Source of the DNA: Bradyrhizobium sp. KBS0727
Lineage (GTDB): Bacteria > Pseudomonadota > Alphaproteobacteria > Rhizobiales > Xanthobacteraceae
Direction: 5' to 3'
Assembly: GCF_005937885.2 (NCBI RefSeq)
Contig: NZ_CP042176.1
Coordinates: forward strand, 5,327,501-5,391,500
DNA: 64,000 bases
The translations under genes were made by a program, and so were the position numbers. Below, piece by piece: positions 34,886 through 43,919 of the stretch (the first letter of the stretch is position 1; the number at the start of each line of letters is the position of its first letter). Under the pieces are notes generated by a model that worked only from the letters and a program-made list of their open reading frames with translations, was not told the DNA's origin and did not search any database.

Positions 34886-35236
34886 CCGAAGAACTTCGAC
34901 TCTCGTTAAGTTCATAGGCTGGAAGGGGTCTTCGAGCCGTTCTACGCCAGCAAGAAAGAAGGTGTGACTGTCCATCGCCCGCGCCCACTATCGAGGCGCA
35001 CCGTGGGCCAATATGGGCTGGAAATCGGGATCATGCGGGCGCGTCGTTCCGAATGAAACTTCCACAACGACGACACCGCACTGTCATTGGGGGCATCGGC
35101 GAGCGCCGCACCTGACCAAAAAGCTGCGAAGGCACGGCCAAGATGCCAGACCAACGAGAGCCGATGGTACAGAGTGGGCCACTGTCGTCCAATAAGCGCG
35201 ACCTCATTGCTGCGTCAGGCCCGCTTTTTAGTTGCT
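34886..35236. other. Intergenic region without recognisable gene
   Basis: About 350 bp. Short frames on both strands have no motif or ribosome site. The region ends at the FixK box of the DUF1269 gene. Confidence 0.4.
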
Positions 35237-35250
35237 TTGATTTGGATCAA
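35237..35250. promoter_or_regulatory. FixK/FNR box upstream of the DUF1269 gene
   Basis: TTGATTTGGATCAA, centre 80 bp before the 35324 start; identical to the box at 54308. Confidence 0.86.
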
Positions 35251-35323
35251 TAGGTGCTGTCGCTTTGAAGATCGAAATCTCGCGTGTGCCATCGCAGATG
35301 CAGCGAACAGAGAGGAAAGTCTG

Positions 35324-35839
35324 ATGAGTGACCTTGTGGTGATTGCATTCCCAACCGAGGCGAAAGCTGAGGAACTCCGTCAGAAACTGCTGACCATGCA
35401 GAAAGACTATTTGATTGAACTCGGAGATGCCGTCGTCGTCGTGAAGGACGGCACCGGAAACATCAAGTTGAATCAACTGATCAATACCACGGCTGCCGGT
35501 GCGGTTGCCGGCACGTTTTGGGGCGCGCTGATCGGCATGATCTTTTTGATGCCGTTGGTTGGCGCTGCCCTTGGCGCAGCGTCCGGCACGCTCAGCGGAT
35601 ATTTGACGGATGTCGGAATTGACGACAAATGGATGAAGGAGACCGCCGCCGCAATTCAACCTGGAACCGCCGCGCTTTTCGTATTGGTGCGCAAGGTCAC
35701 CGCGGACAAGGTTCTTGAGAGGCTCAAGGGCGAAGGCGGCACAGTGCTAAAAACCTCCCTCGACCACACGAAGGAAGCCGCCTTGCAAGCGGCTCTGGCG
35801 GAGGTCAAAGCGGCGGTACAGGCTTCGCCTCCCGTTTGA
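35324..35839 (+). CDS. DUF1269 membrane protein
   Basis: I start at the ATG at 35324 (GAGGAAAGTCTG upstream); the open frame before it includes the FixK box and is not coding. The 171-residue product begins MSDLVVIAFPTEAKAEELRQ, has a glycine-rich hydrophobic hairpin (AGTFWGALIGMIFLMPLVGA, about 65-95) and ends in a helical region. This is the DUF1269 family, small proteins with a glycine-zipper-like membrane segment and unknown role. The FixK box suggests low-oxygen expression. Confidence 0.85.
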   Translation: MSDLVVIAFPTEAKAEELRQKLLTMQKDYLIELGDAVVVVKDGTGNIKLNQLINTTAAGAVAGTFWGALIGMIFLMPLVGAALGAASGTLSGYLTDVGIDDKWMKETAAAIQPGTAALFVLVRKVTADKVLERLKGEGGTVLKTSLDHTKEAALQAALAEVKAAVQASPPV

Positions 35840-35869
35840 AGCGACCGCAAACCGACGACCGCAGCACAG

Positions 35870-36544
35870 TTACTCATTAAGCGCAGATCGGCCCCCAACC
35901 CGACTGTCCCACAGCATAGATGCACTGACGACCAGGACCCACAATGGAAACAGGAGCAGGCTTCCATCGATGTGGTTACTTCCAAATATCAGGACCACCG
36001 CGACGGCAAACCCTCCGATTGCCAGCCAACGCGGCGTTAGACGCGTATAGGCAGCAATCGTTGACGTCGTAATCATGAAGACGGCCGCTGTCTTAGCTAA
36101 GTATATGTTCACCATCCCGTAGGCCAAGCCGCGCCCAAAATGAAAAGTGGGAGACTGGATAAGCAGTTCGGGTGCCGCATGGAATGCAACAATGATCGCG
36201 CCGACAACCGCGGCGGCGGCGAACAGCATTGATAACATTAGAAAGCCGCTCCCCAAGAATACCGTCGCAAAAAATCGATCCTCCCGTGAGCCAAGTCGGT
36301 CCCGAAGCACGCCCACGAACCAGAGGAAGGCTACTCCGGCAAACGGCACGAGGTTCATGGCAAGCGTGACATACGTCGTATCCCCTGCAAGCCAGGCGCC
36401 TCGTTCAAGGGGATCGGAGGGGACCGAAAGTCGCATGAGCCCGAATACGGCGAACATCAGGACCGAAAAGATAATACCCGCATAGGCCGCGGCTCTTGGT
36501 GTTTTCAGATAGGCGTCCGTCAAACCTGGTTCGCCCGATATCAT
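35870..36544 (-). CDS. Six-helix integral membrane protein
   Basis: A 224-residue hydrophobic protein with about six predicted membrane helices (around 20-40, 60-80, 98-122, 140-160, 170-190, 195-213). Phrases such as VTLAMNLVPFAGVAFLWFVG and REDRFFATVFLGSGFLMLS are familiar from hypothetical membrane proteins of actinobacteria and rhizobia; the family has no established function. It is convergent with the DUF1269 gene. No FixK box is seen upstream. Confidence 0.75.
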   Translation of the reverse strand: MISGEPGLTDAYLKTPRAAAYAGIIFSVLMFAVFGLMRLSVPSDPLERGAWLAGDTTYVTLAMNLVPFAGVAFLWFVGVLRDRLGSREDRFFATVFLGSGFLMLSMLFAAAAVVGAIIVAFHAAPELLIQSPTFHFGRGLAYGMVNIYLAKTAAVFMITTSTIAAYTRLTPRWLAIGGFAVAVVLIFGSNHIDGSLLLFPLWVLVVSASMLWDSRVGGRSALNE

Positions 36545-36653
36545 CGCGAAACTCCGTGCGGGAAGATTTCAGCAAGGCCACGCATGGTTCAGAATCGCGT
36601 CCGCCCGACGCTGAAGACCGGGCAGACAATGGAACGAAGCGTTGTCCTTAGGC

Positions 36654-36827
36654 CTAGTCGCGCTTGGGCGACTGACGATCCAGGCGCATACGTTGCGCTC
36701 TCATTCGCCTTATTTCTTCACTCAATGCGTCGGCTTTTTCGTCGCGCGACGAGCTTTCCGATTTCGCGTCGCTCTCGCGCATCTTTTTTAAAGCTTTCTC
36801 CACGGAGAGCTTGGGTGTTTCCGCCAT
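36654..36827 (-). CDS. Small highly charged protein
   Basis: A 57-residue frame found by translating the gap: MAETPKLSVEKALKKMRESD, then KSESSSRDEKADALSEEIRR and a basic end RLDRQSPKRD. Strongly helical, probably coiled-coil. An AGAGAG-type ribosome site is upstream. Similar short proteins occur in Bradyrhizobium, with no known role. Confidence 0.6.
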   Translation of the reverse strand: MAETPKLSVEKALKKMRESDAKSESSSRDEKADALSEEIRRMRAQRMRLDRQSPKRD

Positions 36828-37001
36828 TTTTACCCTCTCTCAATTCGCACACTTAAAAGTGCCGTTGCCTTCAACACAGCCACCTACTCTGCCGGGTTAG
36901 CGACCCAAGCCAGCGTCGATCGAGAACGCGAGCGGCAGCGCGGCGCAGGCGGCGAACCCAAGTAGAGCGCCCTAACCCGCTCTTTTGTAAGCTGGCTGAA
37001 C

Positions 37002-37015
37002 TTGATCTAGATCAA
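37002..37015. promoter_or_regulatory. FixK/FNR box of the pflB operon (perfect palindrome)
   Basis: TTGATCTAGATCAA, centre 105 bp before the pflB ATG, a longer leader than at the other sites. Confidence 0.85.
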
Positions 37016-37113
37016 ACAACGGCAACCCCACCGTACCACCATCCAGCGCAGTCGCCCGCAAGTAAAGCACCCCCTCGGGCACATAATCGAACGCACGCGG
37101 TGGGAGACGTATC

Positions 37114-39384
37114 ATGAAAGCAAGTGCCGCTCTCAGGAAAGAAACCGATACTGGAGATTGTTGGAAGGCGTTTCGGCCGGGAGACTGGCAGATCTCGATC
37201 AACGTACGCGACTTCATCGTTCGAAACGTGACGCCCTACAGCGGCAACGAGGACTTCCTGGCAGGCCCTTCGCAGCGCACAAAGGCGGTGTGGGCAAAAC
37301 TGCAGCCTTATTTCGCGGATGAGAGAAAGAAGGGCGTGCTTGCGGTCGATGCTGCTTCCCCCTCAACCCTGTTGGCGCACAAGGCCGGCTATATCGATCG
37401 TGACAACGAAGTCATTGTAGGCCTGCAGACAGACGAGCCCTTCAAGCGGGCGATCTTCCCGTTCGGTGGCCTCAGAATGGTCGAGAACGGCTTGCAGGCG
37501 GCAGGTTTCGAACCCGATGCGCGTGTGCATGAAGCATTCACGAAATACCGTAAATCGCACAATGACGGCGTGTTCGACGCCTATACGCCCGAGATCATGA
37601 GCTGCCGGAAATCGGGGATCGTCACCGGCTTGCCCGACTCTTACGGGCGAGGACGGATCATCGGAGATTATCGCCGGCTGGCTCTCTACGGGGTCGACCG
37701 CCTCCTTAAGGAAAAGAAAGCGGAGCGGGCGCAAATCGACGACATGTGGCCGACCGACGAAATCATTCGGATGCGCGAGGAGCTATCGGAGCAGATGCGC
37801 GCGCTGGCCGATCTGGCGTCCATGGCGAAGCTCTACGGTAGCGACGTATCCAGGCCCGCTGCGAACGCACAGGAAGCATTCCAGTGGACTTATTTTGCGT
37901 ATCTGGGCGCCATCAAGGAAGCAAACGGCGCCGCGATGTCGATTGGCCGCATATCGAGCTTCCTCGATATTTACATCGAGCGCGATCTGAAAAGCGGCGT
38001 TCTGGACGAAGCCGGGGCGCAAGAGCTTTGGGACCAGCTGGTGCAAAAACTCCGCATCGTCCGTTTCCTCCGCACCCCTGACTATGATGCGCTGTTCAGC
38101 GGCGATCCCTATTGGGCGACCGAATGCGTTGGCGGCATGGATCTGGATGGCCGGGCTCTGGTGACCAGAAGCAGCTATCGGATGCTGCACACCCTTTACA
38201 ATCTTGGTCCGGCGCCCGAGCCGAACATTACGGTGCTGTGGTCGACCAAAATGCCAGCACCTTTCAAGCGGTACTGCGTGAAGGTGAGCAAGGACACATC
38301 CTCGCTTCAGTACGAAAACGACGATCTAATGCGGCCGTTCTGGGGAGATGACTACGCGATTGCCTGCTGCGTTTCGGCGATGCGCCTTGGCAAGCAAATG
38401 CAATTCTTCGGCGCGCGCGTCAACCTGGCGAAGGCCCTGCTGTACGCGATCAACGGTGGCCGGGACGAAGTATCTGGCGACCAGGTTGCGCCGCAGTCGT
38501 TGCCCGTCGCGGGCGAATTCCTCGATTACGACGACGTCATGGCCAAGTTCGACATCACGATGGAGTGGCTCGCCAAGATTTACGTCCATGCCATGAACTG
38601 CATCCACTACATGCACGACAAGTATTTCTACGAGCGTCTGGAGATGGCGCTCCACGACCGCGACATTTTACGAACGATGGCGTTCGGGATTGCGGGTCTC
38701 TCGGTGGTTGCCGACAGTCTCAGCGCCATGAAGTACGGCAAGATTCGCGTCGTGCGAGACGCTACAGGACTGGTGGTCGACTACCAGAACGAGGGCAACC
38801 GGTCGACGCCCCAGTTTGGCAATAACGACGACCGGGTCGACCAGATCGCCTGTAGCCTCGTTACGAGTTTCATGGAGAAGATCCGCAAGCACCCGACCTA
38901 CCGGAACGCGACGCACACCCAGAGTGTACTCACGATCACTTCCAACGTCGTCTACGGCAAGGCCACCGGAAACACACCTGACGGACGGAGGAAGGGCGAG
39001 CCGTTCGGACCGGGCGCAAATCCGATGCACGGACGCGACAGCCACGGCTGGCTCGCCTCCTGCCTGTCGGTCGCAAAGCTACCCTACAAGGATGCACAGG
39101 ACGGCATCAGCTACACGGTCTCCGTCGCGCCCCAAAAAGCGCATCTGTCGGAAGGCCAGCTTATCGATGAGGCCGTCAAGGCCTTCGACGTCTATTTCGA
39201 TCGCGGCGGCTTCCACATGAACCTGAACGTCATCGACAAGGAGACACTCGAGGATGCGATGAAAAACCCGGACAAGTATCCGCAGCTCACGATCCGGGTT
39301 TCCGGGTACGCCGTGAATTTCGTCCGGTTGACGCCGGAGCAGCAGCGAGACGTGATCAGCCGCACCTTCCACGGCCAGATTTGA
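37114..39384 (+). CDS. pflB: Pyruvate formate-lyase
   Basis: A 756-residue glycyl-radical enzyme. The active-site pair C418-C419 (AIACCVS) and the radical glycine G731 in RVSGYAVNF lie essentially at the E. coli PflB positions. It converts pyruvate and CoA to acetyl-CoA and formate without oxygen. PFL is uncommon in this bacterial group. The neighbours pflA and focA confirm a true PFL rather than a diol dehydratase-type homologue. First gene of a five-gene plus-strand series behind the FixK box at 37002. It is oxygen-sensitive, so tight hypoxic control makes sense. Confidence 0.96.
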   Translation: MKASAALRKETDTGDCWKAFRPGDWQISINVRDFIVRNVTPYSGNEDFLAGPSQRTKAVWAKLQPYFADERKKGVLAVDAASPSTLLAHKAGYIDRDNEVIVGLQTDEPFKRAIFPFGGLRMVENGLQAAGFEPDARVHEAFTKYRKSHNDGVFDAYTPEIMSCRKSGIVTGLPDSYGRGRIIGDYRRLALYGVDRLLKEKKAERAQIDDMWPTDEIIRMREELSEQMRALADLASMAKLYGSDVSRPAANAQEAFQWTYFAYLGAIKEANGAAMSIGRISSFLDIYIERDLKSGVLDEAGAQELWDQLVQKLRIVRFLRTPDYDALFSGDPYWATECVGGMDLDGRALVTRSSYRMLHTLYNLGPAPEPNITVLWSTKMPAPFKRYCVKVSKDTSSLQYENDDLMRPFWGDDYAIACCVSAMRLGKQMQFFGARVNLAKALLYAINGGRDEVSGDQVAPQSLPVAGEFLDYDDVMAKFDITMEWLAKIYVHAMNCIHYMHDKYFYERLEMALHDRDILRTMAFGIAGLSVVADSLSAMKYGKIRVVRDATGLVVDYQNEGNRSTPQFGNNDDRVDQIACSLVTSFMEKIRKHPTYRNATHTQSVLTITSNVVYGKATGNTPDGRRKGEPFGPGANPMHGRDSHGWLASCLSVAKLPYKDAQDGISYTVSVAPQKAHLSEGQLIDEAVKAFDVYFDRGGFHMNLNVIDKETLEDAMKNPDKYPQLTIRVSGYAVNFVRLTPEQQRDVISRTFHGQI

Positions 39385-39396
39385 GCGAGGTGCTCC

Positions 39397-40224
39397 ATGT
39401 CGACGGTGCAGGCACTGGAACCCGGAAATCGTCATGATCTCCGGGTCGGCATTTCGCCCGACGCGCCCGATACCGAAGAGGTCAAGGACGAGGAAGGCGC
39501 GTTCGGATACTGCCACTCCTATGAGACGTCGTCCCGCTATGACGGACCCGGTCTGCGCGTCGTGCTTTTCACCTCGGGCTGCCTTCTGCGGTGCACTTAC
39601 TGTCACAACCCGGACACTTGGCACCTCAAGGACGGCACCTATGTTTCGGTCGACCAGGTACTTCGCCGCCTGGCTGATTTCGCGCCCTCCATCCAGGCCC
39701 TCGGTGGCGGGCTGACCATCTCGGGTGGCGAGCCCATGGTGCAGCTTGCCTTCACGCGCCGGATCTTCGCCGGCGCCAAGGCGATGGGCCTGCACACGGC
39801 GGTCCAGACCTCCGGCTTTCTCGGCGATCGCGCGGACGAGGCCTACCTATCTGAGATCGACCTCGTTCTTCTCGATATCAAGAGCTCGGATCCCGAAACT
39901 TACCGCCGGACCACCGGTCGTGACATCGCCCCCACGCTTCGCTTCGCCGAACGCCTGGCTTCAATGTCGAAGCCGGTCTGGGTTCGGTTCACCCTCGTCC
40001 CGGGGGAGAACGACGATCCGGCGAATGTCGACGGTATCGCGCGATTTGTCGCGCCGATGAAGAACGTCGAGTGGGTAGAGGTTCAACCTTTCCACCAGAT
40101 GGGCGCGTTCAAGTGGAAGGCGATGGGCATCGAATACAAGCTTGCGGACACGCTGCCGCCTAGCCGCGAATTGGTCGATCGGGTGCTTGGACAGTTCCGG
40201 GCCGCGGGGTGTCAGGCACGCTGA
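39397..40224 (+). CDS. pflA: Pyruvate formate-lyase activating enzyme
   Basis: A 275-residue radical SAM protein with C62-x3-C66-x2-C69 (GCLLRCTYCHN) and the SAM-binding GGGLTISGGEP stretch. It generates the glycyl radical on PflB. The N-terminal ~35 residues before FGYCHSYET extend beyond the ~246-residue E. coli protein. It starts 12 bp after pflB. Confidence 0.95.
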   Translation: MSTVQALEPGNRHDLRVGISPDAPDTEEVKDEEGAFGYCHSYETSSRYDGPGLRVVLFTSGCLLRCTYCHNPDTWHLKDGTYVSVDQVLRRLADFAPSIQALGGGLTISGGEPMVQLAFTRRIFAGAKAMGLHTAVQTSGFLGDRADEAYLSEIDLVLLDIKSSDPETYRRTTGRDIAPTLRFAERLASMSKPVWVRFTLVPGENDDPANVDGIARFVAPMKNVEWVEVQPFHQMGAFKWKAMGIEYKLADTLPPSRELVDRVLGQFRAAGCQAR

Positions 40225-40263
40225 ACAATAAATCGTCACATCGATCCAGGGGAGCTCAAAGAC

Positions 40264-41868
40264 ATGTTGGACTTTGCACGCGAAATCATCGGAAGCCAGC
40301 CGATCTTGACGGCCTTTCTGGCGATCGGAGTGGGCTATCTGGTCGGTCAGATCAATATCGCCGGGTTCTCGCTCGGGGTTGGAGCAGTTCTTTTTGTCGG
40401 CCTCGCTATCGGAGCCTTTGCGCCGAAAGCCCAGATTATAGGGCCGATCGGCCTGACCGGCCTGATCATGTTTCTATACGGGATCGGCATACTTTACGGC
40501 CGGCAATTTTTCGAAGGGATGGTCGGCGCCGGGCAGAAATACAATCTGCTGGCTCTTGTTGCATGCCTTGCCGGCTTGGGTGTTGCACTCGGGCTGGGCC
40601 ACATCTTCGGCATCAAGATCGGTCATACGCTTGGCCTGTATGCCGGGTCGATGACGAGCACCGCAACACTTCAGGCCGCGCTCGACGTCATGAAGAACAA
40701 GGATCCGTCGATCGGATATTCCATCGCCTACCCCTTTGGCGTCATCGGTCCGATCCTGTGCATCTATCTGATGACCCAGATCGTGAAACCAAAATTCCCG
40801 GCGAAAACGCAGCGCTTTCATATGGGCGAGATTTCGATCAGCCAGATGTTTGCCGGAAGAAAACTCGACGAACTGACAACCAGCGTGCTCGCCGACGTCC
40901 AGGTCACGATGGTTCGAAAGGATGGACGCAACTTCGTTCCGACCTCCGATACGGCTTTATCGGCAGGCGATGCTCTCATGGTCGTCGCGGAGAGCCAAGA
41001 GGCGATCGCCAAGGCGGCGACTCAGCTCGGGAGCCTGCAGCCGGGCCAGTTGGCGAGCGACCGCGCCGATCTCGATTACATCCGTGTTTTCGTTGGAAAG
41101 GCCAACATGGTCGGCGTGCCGCTCGTCAGTCTTCCGATGCCGGCCGGCTATCCGACGCATCTGCTGCACGTCCGGCGATACGATGCCGACCTGGTGCCGT
41201 CACCCGACCTCATGCTGGAATTCGGCGACCGGGTCGGCGTGCTGATGCCGCCCGACCGAAAGGAAGAGATCCGGCGTCTCTTCGGCGACACCGTAAAGGC
41301 GGCGGCCGAATTCAGCTATGTCTCGCTCGGGATTGGGATGGTCCTGGGTGTTCTGCTCGGCCTCATTCCGATTCCAGTTCCAGGCGTCGGTGTCGTGACA
41401 CTCGGAATCGGAGGCGGACCCCTGATCGTTGCGCTCATTCTCGGCAAGCTCCGTCGCACTGGGCCCATGCTTTGGACCATGCCCCTGCCGGCCAATATCG
41501 TTCTTCGAAACTTCGGCCTCGCCATGTTTCTCGCGACCGTCGGGGTGAACGCCGGACAACCCTTTGTCCGCACCGTGGCCGAGTCAGGCTTCACGATGCT
41601 GTTTATCGGCGTAGCCGTGCTTCTGACGACGGTGTTCATCGTCTTGTTGGTCGGCCACTACATCATGAAGATTCCATACGACGATCTGGTCGGCGTGGCG
41701 TCCGGGGCGACTGGAAACCCCGCCATCCTGGTCTACTCAACCAAGATGGCGCCGACCGAACGGCCCGACATCGGCTACGCCATGATCTTTCCTTCGATGA
41801 CGCTGGTGAAGGTGATCGCGGCGCAGATCGTGGGTCTGCTCGCGGTTGGCGGCGCCGGCGGCGGATAG
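40264..41868 (+). CDS. AspT/YidE-type (AAE family) antiporter with RCK/TrkA-C domains
   Basis: A 534-residue membrane protein with the duplicated AspT/YidE/YbjL domains (about 10-175 and 350-530; GSMTSTATLQAALDVM in the first, SGATGNPAILVYSTKM in the second) separated by two TrkA-C-like cytosolic domains. The reference member exchanges aspartate for alanine in Tetragenococcus; other members move succinate or are uncharacterised. Lying between pflA and focA it probably exports a fermentation acid or exchanges it for a substrate, which is inference. It starts 39 bp after pflA. Confidence 0.9.
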   Translation: MLDFAREIIGSQPILTAFLAIGVGYLVGQINIAGFSLGVGAVLFVGLAIGAFAPKAQIIGPIGLTGLIMFLYGIGILYGRQFFEGMVGAGQKYNLLALVACLAGLGVALGLGHIFGIKIGHTLGLYAGSMTSTATLQAALDVMKNKDPSIGYSIAYPFGVIGPILCIYLMTQIVKPKFPAKTQRFHMGEISISQMFAGRKLDELTTSVLADVQVTMVRKDGRNFVPTSDTALSAGDALMVVAESQEAIAKAATQLGSLQPGQLASDRADLDYIRVFVGKANMVGVPLVSLPMPAGYPTHLLHVRRYDADLVPSPDLMLEFGDRVGVLMPPDRKEEIRRLFGDTVKAAAEFSYVSLGIGMVLGVLLGLIPIPVPGVGVVTLGIGGGPLIVALILGKLRRTGPMLWTMPLPANIVLRNFGLAMFLATVGVNAGQPFVRTVAESGFTMLFIGVAVLLTTVFIVLLVGHYIMKIPYDDLVGVASGATGNPAILVYSTKMAPTERPDIGYAMIFPSMTLVKVIAAQIVGLLAVGGAGGG

Positions 41869-41894
41869 CCGGACTGTCGACCGAGGATCCGCCG

Positions 41895-42764
41895 ATGGCC
41901 GACCAGGCACCTGAGCCGCAACCGCCTATCTTCAATCTGCAGGCCTACAGCCCTGCCGAAATCAAGGAAGCCGTCGAAAAGGTCGGGGTGAAGAAGGCCA
42001 ATTTGCCGCTTTTGGCGTCTTTCATGCTGGCGATCGTCGCAGGCGGCGGCGTCGGCTTCGGTGCCCTCTATTACACAATCGTCGCCAGTGACCCCGCGCT
42101 CAGCTTCGCCACCGTGCGCGTCGTTGGAGGCCTGGTTTTCTCGCTCGGATTGGCGCTCGTCCTGGTTGGAGGCGCCGAACTATTTACGGGCAACAACCTG
42201 ATTGTGATGGCCTGGGCGAGCGGAAACGTGTCCACCGCGACGATGCTGCGCAACTGGACGATTGTCTATTTGGGCAACCTGGTCGGAGCGCTTGGGCTCA
42301 TTGTCCTGGTCTTTTTCTCACATCATCTCGACATGAACGATGGCCGTATCGGCCTTTCCGTATTGAATACAGCCGTCGGAAAGATCCGTCCCGATAGTGT
42401 GACATTGTTCTTCAAGGGCATTCTTTGCAACGTGCTCGTATGTGCGGCAGTCTGGCTTGCTTATGCAGGCCGGTCAGTCACTGACAAGATGGCTGCGGTC
42501 ATATTGCCGGTTTCCGCTTTCATCGCCGCCGGATTCGAGCACTGCGTTGCCAACATGTATTTCCTACCCCTGGCGTGGTTGCTGATCCAGACGGGCCACG
42601 CTCCAGCGAATTTCGACGCTTCGTCCGTCACCGTCGCGGGGATCGTCCACAATCTCGTACCGGTAACGCTCGGTAATATCGTGGGCGGTGCTGGCTTTGT
42701 CGGTGCTGTCTACTGGGCAATCTACAGAGCGACCTTCGGCGCGCCAAATCCGGACGCGCGGTAA
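41895..42764 (+). CDS. focA: Formate/nitrite-type channel FocA
   Basis: A 289-residue protein with six predicted helices and FNT family motifs: GGAELFTGNNLIVMAW near residue 95 (omega loop), NWTIVYLGNLVGAL, and GFEHCVANMYFLPLAW near 215, which has the central-histidine motif. The ATG at 41895 is chosen; the frame is open far upstream but there it runs through the antiporter gene in another frame. In E. coli focA precedes pflB; here it follows. It should carry formate produced by PFL. An unusually long, charged N-terminus (residues 1-38) is present. Confidence 0.93.
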   Translation: MADQAPEPQPPIFNLQAYSPAEIKEAVEKVGVKKANLPLLASFMLAIVAGGGVGFGALYYTIVASDPALSFATVRVVGGLVFSLGLALVLVGGAELFTGNNLIVMAWASGNVSTATMLRNWTIVYLGNLVGALGLIVLVFFSHHLDMNDGRIGLSVLNTAVGKIRPDSVTLFFKGILCNVLVCAAVWLAYAGRSVTDKMAAVILPVSAFIAAGFEHCVANMYFLPLAWLLIQTGHAPANFDASSVTVAGIVHNLVPVTLGNIVGGAGFVGAVYWAIYRATFGAPNPDAR

Positions 42765-42802
42765 CAAGATCCAGGATCAACAACCCGCACAGGACGATCA
42801 CC

Positions 42803-43858
42803 ATGGCGCTGCAAACTGCCAATTGGGAACCTAACAAGGAGATGCCCGTCGGCAAGGGTGCCACGGTGCAGCAGTTCTCTACCACCGTCGGCAATGATCG
42901 GTTCGAGATCAGTGTTGCGCCTTGGGGAGAAGGACAGTTGAAAGTGAACGGCCGGGAGATAGCCAGGACCGCGGATGCCAAGGATCGGCGCCAGGCCTTC
43001 ACTTTCTTGAAGCAGGCCGCCGAAAGATATGCCCGCGGCGAATCTCTCGAGATACCGAAAGCGGGAAAAGCCCGGCTGATCCCGGCCGTCAAGGCCAAGC
43101 TACTCGAGGGCAAAAAAGGCCTCGTCGTGGGTATCGCGAACGAGCAATCGATCGCATGGGGGTGCGCTGCCGCGTTCCGCGCCTTTGGCGCCGACCTGGC
43201 TGTCACCTATCTCAACGACAAGGCGAAGAAACACGTCGATCCGCTGGCGCAGGCGCTCGAATCCCCAATTGTGATGCCACTCGATGTCCGCGTGCCCGGA
43301 CAGATGGAGGCCGTATTCGATCGGATCACCAAGGAGTGGGGCAAGCTGGACTTCGTCGTACATTCCATCGCGTTCGCGCCGCAGCAAGCGCTGCATGGAC
43401 GGGTGATCGACGTTCCGCTGGATGGATTTCTGACGACCATGCATGTTTCATGCTGGACGTTCCTTCGGATGGCCCAGTTGGCTGAACCGCTGATGAAGAA
43501 AGGCGGAACCCTCTTTACCATGACGTATTACGGCAGCCGTACCGTCGTAAAAAACTACAACATCATGGGAGTCGCCAAGGCCGCGCTGGAAAGCGCCGTC
43601 AGGTACGCATCCGCCGAACTCGGACCGAAAGGTATTCGCGTTCACGCTATTTCGCCCGGACCGCTCGCCACCCGGGCCGCATCCGGCATTCCCGAGTTCG
43701 ACAAGCTGCTCGAGAAAGCGAAGGCCAAAGCCCCGGCACGCAGCCTCGTGAGCATCGAAGACGTCGGCGCCGCAACGGCTTTCCTGGCACACGACGTGGC
43801 CCGGCTCATCACCGGCGACACGATCTACATCGACGGTGGATATCACAACGTCGACTAG
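42803..43858 (+). CDS. fabI: Enoyl-ACP reductase (FabI) with N-terminal extension
   Basis: A 351-residue protein. The FabI short-chain dehydrogenase fold starts near residue 98 (GKKGLVVGIANEQSIAWG) and has Y242/Y243, Y252 and K259 matching E. coli Y146, Y156, K163 (NYNIMGVAKAALE). Residues 1-97 are an added domain, with VGNDRFEISVAPWGEGQLKV and RRQAFTFLKQAAERYARGE, which I cannot assign. It reduces trans-2-enoyl-ACP with NAD(P)H. The placement 38 bp after focA implies expression with the PFL operon, so it is probably a second, low-oxygen copy rather than the housekeeping enzyme; this is inference. Confidence 0.9.
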   Translation: MALQTANWEPNKEMPVGKGATVQQFSTTVGNDRFEISVAPWGEGQLKVNGREIARTADAKDRRQAFTFLKQAAERYARGESLEIPKAGKARLIPAVKAKLLEGKKGLVVGIANEQSIAWGCAAAFRAFGADLAVTYLNDKAKKHVDPLAQALESPIVMPLDVRVPGQMEAVFDRITKEWGKLDFVVHSIAFAPQQALHGRVIDVPLDGFLTTMHVSCWTFLRMAQLAEPLMKKGGTLFTMTYYGSRTVVKNYNIMGVAKAALESAVRYASAELGPKGIRVHAISPGPLATRAASGIPEFDKLLEKAKAKAPARSLVSIEDVGAATAFLAHDVARLITGDTIYIDGGYHNVD

Positions 43859-43919
43859 GACATTCAACGACGCAGGTGGGTGCACTACAATTCGGGCGTC
43901 CTCCCCTGCTGTTGCTTTC

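Noticed and set aside
40209..42764. An 851-codon open frame spanning the antiporter and focA
   Set aside because: Its first 562 codons run in another frame through the antiporter gene with arginine-rich, domain-free sequence; only the part from the ATG at 41895 is real (focA). High GC leaves such frames open by chance.
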